63,863 nt of DNA. Source: JAPLHP01 sp963720375 (GTDB lineage Bacteria > Chloroflexota > Dehalococcoidia > UBA2247 > RBG-13-53-26). How positions within the stretch are numbered: position 1 is the first letter of the stretch; every line of letters starts with the position of its first letter. This document shows, piece after piece, positions 60,807-63,863 of this stretch. Below the pieces are notes generated by a model. That model searched no databases and was not told the DNA's origin. It saw nothing but the letters and a program-made list of their open reading frames with translations. The translations under genes were made by a program, and so were the position numbers. The DNA is taken from positions 1-63,863 of the forward strand of contig CAVRFM010000001.1 of assembly GCA_963720375.1 (NCBI GenBank), written 5' to 3'.

Positions 60807-63548
60807 TCAGAATTCCCACTCCTTCAACGGTTCAAACCTGCCCTGGAAGAACCGCAGGACTTTTGGCTCATAAGCCAACTTCAGCCCTGTGACCCTGTCG
60901 CGCTTCTGATAAAGTCCCGCTATCCCTTCAACCACGTAGTCTATATGGGAATTGGTATAGACCCTCCGCGGGACTGTGCATCGGACCAGTTCGAGCTTCG
61001 GCCTATAGTTCTGGCCGGTCTTCGGCTCGCGACCCTTTGAGACGTTCCCGCGCTCCATCGTCCTCACGCCGGTCTCAATATATATTGCCGCAGTCAAGGC
61101 CTGCGCCGGGTATTCATCTTGATCTACATGGGGCAAGAACCGTTTGGCATCAATGAAGACGGCATGTGAGCCCGGAGGTACAACAATCGGCACACCGGCT
61201 TCCTGAAGCTTGCGGCCGAATTCCTGGGTTTGATCTATTCTCATCTTGATGTAATCATCATCAAGAGAATCCATCAAGCCCCGATGGAGCGCCTCGATAT
61301 CTTTGGAGTCCATGCCTCCGTTTGTCACATCACCCTCCCATACCCGCAACATCCTCAGAAAAGCACGGTTCAAGTCGGGGCTGTTGCAAGCGATCAATCC
61401 GCCCATGTTGACCAGGAAATCCTTCTTGGCGCTGATGGTGCAACCGTCGCCATAGCTCAGCAGTTCACGCAAAATCTCTTTGACGGATTTGTCATGGTAT
61501 TGAGGGTCTTTCCACTTGATCATATAGGCATTTTCAACGCACCTTGTGGCATCATACATATTCGGAATACCGTATTTATGAAGCAGCTTCGCCACGTCTT
61601 TGGCATTCTGCATGGATATCGGCTGCCCGCCAGCCATGTTCACACAGGTCTCGAAACTCACATAAGCCACATTTTTCGATCCGACACGCAGAATTTCACC
61701 CTCCAGTTTCTTCAAGTCTATGTTACCTTTCCACGGAAACGGATTGGTGGGGTCATGAGCTTCGTCCACGATAACATCCACAAACACCCCGCCGGCCATC
61801 TCCTGATGGAGCTTTGTTGTGGTGAAGTACATGTTTCCGGGCACAATCTGCCCGGGGTTGATCATACACTGGGACATAATGTGCTCAGCGGCCCTGCCCT
61901 GGTGAGTCGGAATAATATAGTTGTAACCCAGAATCTCCTTGAACTTTTCTACCATATTCAGGTAATGGCGGCTGCTGTATGGAGTGTCACCGGTATTGGT
62001 CATCCCTTCCCACTGGTAGCAGCTCATGGCCGACGTGCCGCTGTCGGTCAGGAAATCCAGATACACATCTTCCGATTTGAGCAGGAATGTGTTGTATCCG
62101 GCTTCCGCCATGGCCTTCTTGCGGTATTCTTTGTCCACTATCCTTACAGGTTCGAAAATCGCGATCTTATATGGCTCGTACATCCGTTTTTCTGAGCGCT
62201 CGACCCGCGGAAATGACACAAACAGGCGCTGTTTCATGGGCTCGAACTGGGCCTCGTCAACAAATTCAGGATTGTTCTTCAGCGAAAGACCTGTCAAATC
62301 GTCTCCGTTCTTATATACCGCCACCACAACGTCCGCAACCTCCCTCAGATGGTTTATCGTATATGCGCACCTGGGAAGCTCGAACATCAGGGTTTTTGTC
62401 CCCTCGCCTTTCGAGTGATAATCCCACAGCCCTTCTATCTTGCCGCGCATGCCGCCCTGGATATACAGCGAAGCTGCCAGAACGAACTTTGGAGATTCCT
62501 CACTCGGAATGTGGGGCAGGAACTGCTTTACATCCAGCGCGAAGCCTCTTGTGCCTTTGAACACCGGCACGCCTTCGTCTTTGATCATATTGTAAAGTGT
62601 GCCAATCTGCTCCTGATACCATTCGGTGTATTCCGTTTTCCTCATTTCTGCAACGCCGACGGCAAAAACTTCCATCGCCCTTCCCGACATGCCACCATAA
62701 GTGTGCAGGCCTTCAAAAACCACGACCTCGTTCCTCAATCTCTCAAAGTATTCATCACGGCGGCTGGTAATGAATCCGCCTACGTCCGATCTCGGATCCT
62801 GGCTGGCATCCATCAAGACAATGTCCGCCGCTTGAATGATCTTTTTCGCTATGTCCACTATCTCTTGATCCGGAGCCTCCACATTCCTGATCCAATAAGC
62901 GTTTTCGAGAACGTTTGAAATATCCACGACCAGCGGGACCGAGTATGCGATCGCGAGCTTTCTCACCGCCTCAATGTTGGCCAGCGATAAAGGCTGGCCG
63001 TTCCACGCATCGGGGCACGTTTCAACCTGGATGTATGCGGCTCCATCTCTTCCGAGTTCCTTCAATATCTTTTCCAATTTTGCCACATCCAGATTCCCGC
63101 CAAAATTCTCCGGGCCTCTGTAGTCGGCGGCATCTTTGACGCTGACGTCAACGCTCCGTCCCTTGTTGGCAAGTACCAGACCTTCACACCGCCCGCGGTT
63201 GTGCAAAACAGTCTGGCCCGGTTGAATCATCGTTGTTGCCAGGAGCTTCTCTGAACCGATCCCATTGTGCGTTGGCACCAGCCGGTTAATGCCAAGTACC
63301 TCCTGGACAATCCTCTCCAGCCGCATGAAGCTTTTGGCACCGGCATAAGCTTCGTCACCGATCATCAGTCCAGCCTTCTGGAAGTGGGACCACGCCGACA
63401 TACCTCGTGCCACCATGTCAAACGCAACATGATCGGAACAAACGTGAAACGTATTGAAATGCACTTGTTTCAGGATATTCCACCGTTCGTAGGGCCTCAG
63501 CGCCGTAATCTTCTTTACTTCCTTAATCTTGAAAGGCTCGCTTCTCAT
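60807..63548 (-). CDS. Tandem tyrosine-phenol-lyase/tryptophanase-type protein with one PLP-lysine-less half
   Basis: A 913-residue chain of two homologous beta-eliminating lyase units. The C-terminal unit (from about residue 456) closely resembles tyrosine phenol-lyase: AGYNTFLLKSEDVYLDFLTD, IIPTHQGRAAEH, VPGNMYFTTT, MYDATRCVENAY, then SAKKDFLVNMGG with the PLP lysine at 709, ETGVRTMERG and VPRRVYTNSH. The N-terminal unit keeps GDEAYAGAKSF, VPTHNGIGSEK and VDISNVLENAYW, but the lysine motif reads DASQDPRSDVGGF (Gln250) and Arg of DATR is Asn. In the C-unit the GDEAYAGS loop has changed to GDTPYSSR. Both halves probably form one pseudo-dimer with one active site; substrate could be Tyr, Trp or another amino acid. 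Confidence 0.93.
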   Translation of the reverse strand: MRSEPFKIKEVKKITALRPYERWNILKQVHFNTFHVCSDHVAFDMVARGMSAWSHFQKAGLMIGDEAYAGAKSFMRLERIVQEVLGINRLVPTHNGIGSEKLLATTMIQPGQTVLHNRGRCEGLVLANKGRSVDVSVKDAADYRGPENFGGNLDVAKLEKILKELGRDGAAYIQVETCPDAWNGQPLSLANIEAVRKLAIAYSVPLVVDISNVLENAYWIRNVEAPDQEIVDIAKKIIQAADIVLMDASQDPRSDVGGFITSRRDEYFERLRNEVVVFEGLHTYGGMSGRAMEVFAVGVAEMRKTEYTEWYQEQIGTLYNMIKDEGVPVFKGTRGFALDVKQFLPHIPSEESPKFVLAASLYIQGGMRGKIEGLWDYHSKGEGTKTLMFELPRCAYTINHLREVADVVVAVYKNGDDLTGLSLKNNPEFVDEAQFEPMKQRLFVSFPRVERSEKRMYEPYKIAIFEPVRIVDKEYRKKAMAEAGYNTFLLKSEDVYLDFLTDSGTSAMSCYQWEGMTNTGDTPYSSRHYLNMVEKFKEILGYNYIIPTHQGRAAEHIMSQCMINPGQIVPGNMYFTTTKLHQEMAGGVFVDVIVDEAHDPTNPFPWKGNIDLKKLEGEILRVGSKNVAYVSFETCVNMAGGQPISMQNAKDVAKLLHKYGIPNMYDATRCVENAYMIKWKDPQYHDKSVKEILRELLSYGDGCTISAKKDFLVNMGGLIACNSPDLNRAFLRMLRVWEGDVTNGGMDSKDIEALHRGLMDSLDDDYIKMRIDQTQEFGRKLQEAGVPIVVPPGSHAVFIDAKRFLPHVDQDEYPAQALTAAIYIETGVRTMERGNVSKGREPKTGQNYRPKLELVRCTVPRRVYTNSHIDYVVEGIAGLYQKRDRVTGLKLAYEPKVLRFFQGRFEPLKEWEF

Positions 63549-63863
63549 CTGTCTTCACTCCGTAGGTTTGCTTCCCATCGTTAAGTCTATTCGATACCAC
63601 CGCCTATTGTATCACCTCAATAGTTGGGCCTGCTGTCATGTATAACGCAGCTGCGTAACCTCTGGAGCAGGGGGGCACGGAAACTGGTGGTGGGCAGTAC
63701 TGTACAGAAGACAGAACTCGAACTTTTGAATTGGCTTTCAGTTTATGACCTTTGCGGCAGTTGATTAAGATATCACTCCCCTGAACAAGACAAGTGTGAC
63801 CTGCTGAAGCTGTTGTGTGATGAACGTTATGGCTTGTTGTTAAGTCGGCACAAACATCCTCAT
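63549..63863. other. Gene-free region upstream of the tandem lyase
   Basis: The start codon of the lyase is preceded on the minus strand by GGAGTGAAGACAG, a usable ribosome site. TACAAT-like sequence upstream (minus strand) might be a -10 element, but no good -35 is present. I see no gene or repeat up to the window end. Confidence 0.4.

Noticed and set aside
61230..62195. 321-codon plus-strand ORF inside the tandem lyase gene
   Set aside because: It is antisense to a clearly conserved gene, has His/Cys-rich unlikely composition and no ribosome site.
1..63863. CRISPR arrays, insertion sequences, integrases, rRNA
   Set aside because: No regularly spaced repeats, transposase or integrase frames, or rRNA-like sequence were found.

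Overview
The window looks like a chromosomal segment of an anaerobic bacterium. The naming is a guess: gene content (rubrerythrin-like proteins, high-molecular-weight rubredoxin, a two-gene SufC/SufB-type Fe-S assembly module with IscU, TusA and DsrE partners, a 2-hydroxyacyl-CoA-dehydratase-type double-cubane protein, paired flavin/Fe-S enoate reductases, type IV pilus ATPase and PilC, the TIGR03960-type radical SAM protein) would fit an anaerobic Chloroflexota (Dehalococcoidia-like) lineage. Base composition is near 50% G+C and fairly even. No 16S/23S rRNA, CRISPR array, transposase or phage block is visible.

Layout. 1-5000: tRNA-Met and an overlapping mnmG / amidohydrolase / folC operon. 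5039-9571: small SWIM protein, then pilC and pilB on the minus strand. 10018-13329: radical SAM protein, DUF362 protein and mobB. 13893-16019: an exported repeat protein broken by many frameshifts. 16188-20716: dnaE and an upstream BioD/DRTGG protein. 20717-23315: an accessory patch with a duplicated promoter module in front of a DnaJ-type zinc-finger membrane protein and an orphan HsdR-N nuclease-like protein. 23855-28241: CorA-like transporter, small membrane protein, broken acetyltransferase, epimerase, two poorly known genes. 28367-29641: double-cubane-type protein behind a long structured leader with an intrinsic terminator. 30072-37996: oxidative-stress and metal block (ferritin-like proteins, CopA, DUF255 protein, superoxide dismutase, K+ channel). 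38088-43330: Fe-S assembly operon and rubredoxin. 43341-45445: a Cys-rich protein and a divergent two-gene AAA ATPase/TOPRIM-like pair. 45684-53000: frameshifted signal peptidase, two tandem enoate reductases and a phytoene-desaturase-like flavoprotein. 53147-60535: an XRE-PAS-LuxR regulator and a PadR-controlled membrane sensor / DUF4097 / MacB-like ABC exporter operon. 60807-63548: a 913-residue tandem tyrosine-phenol-lyase-type protein.

The most unusual signals are: (1) the NifS-like protein of the Fe-S operon has lost the PLP lysine and neighbouring PLP contacts but kept its catalytic cysteine, and sits with IscU, a zinc ribbon, DsrE, TusA, SufC and SufB, which suggests an Fe-S assembly line fed by sulfide or persulfide rather than by cysteine desulfuration; (2) the tandem lyase has one half with the PLP lysine and one half without; (3) an aptamer-like leader precedes the double-cubane protein; (4) a possible split AAA/TOPRIM defence pair; (5) a type IV pilus ATPase with two nuclease-fold-like N-terminal domains. 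Four loci (13893-16019, 25167-25639, 45684-46218, 55807-56741) carry frameshifts and should be checked against raw reads before being called pseudogenes.
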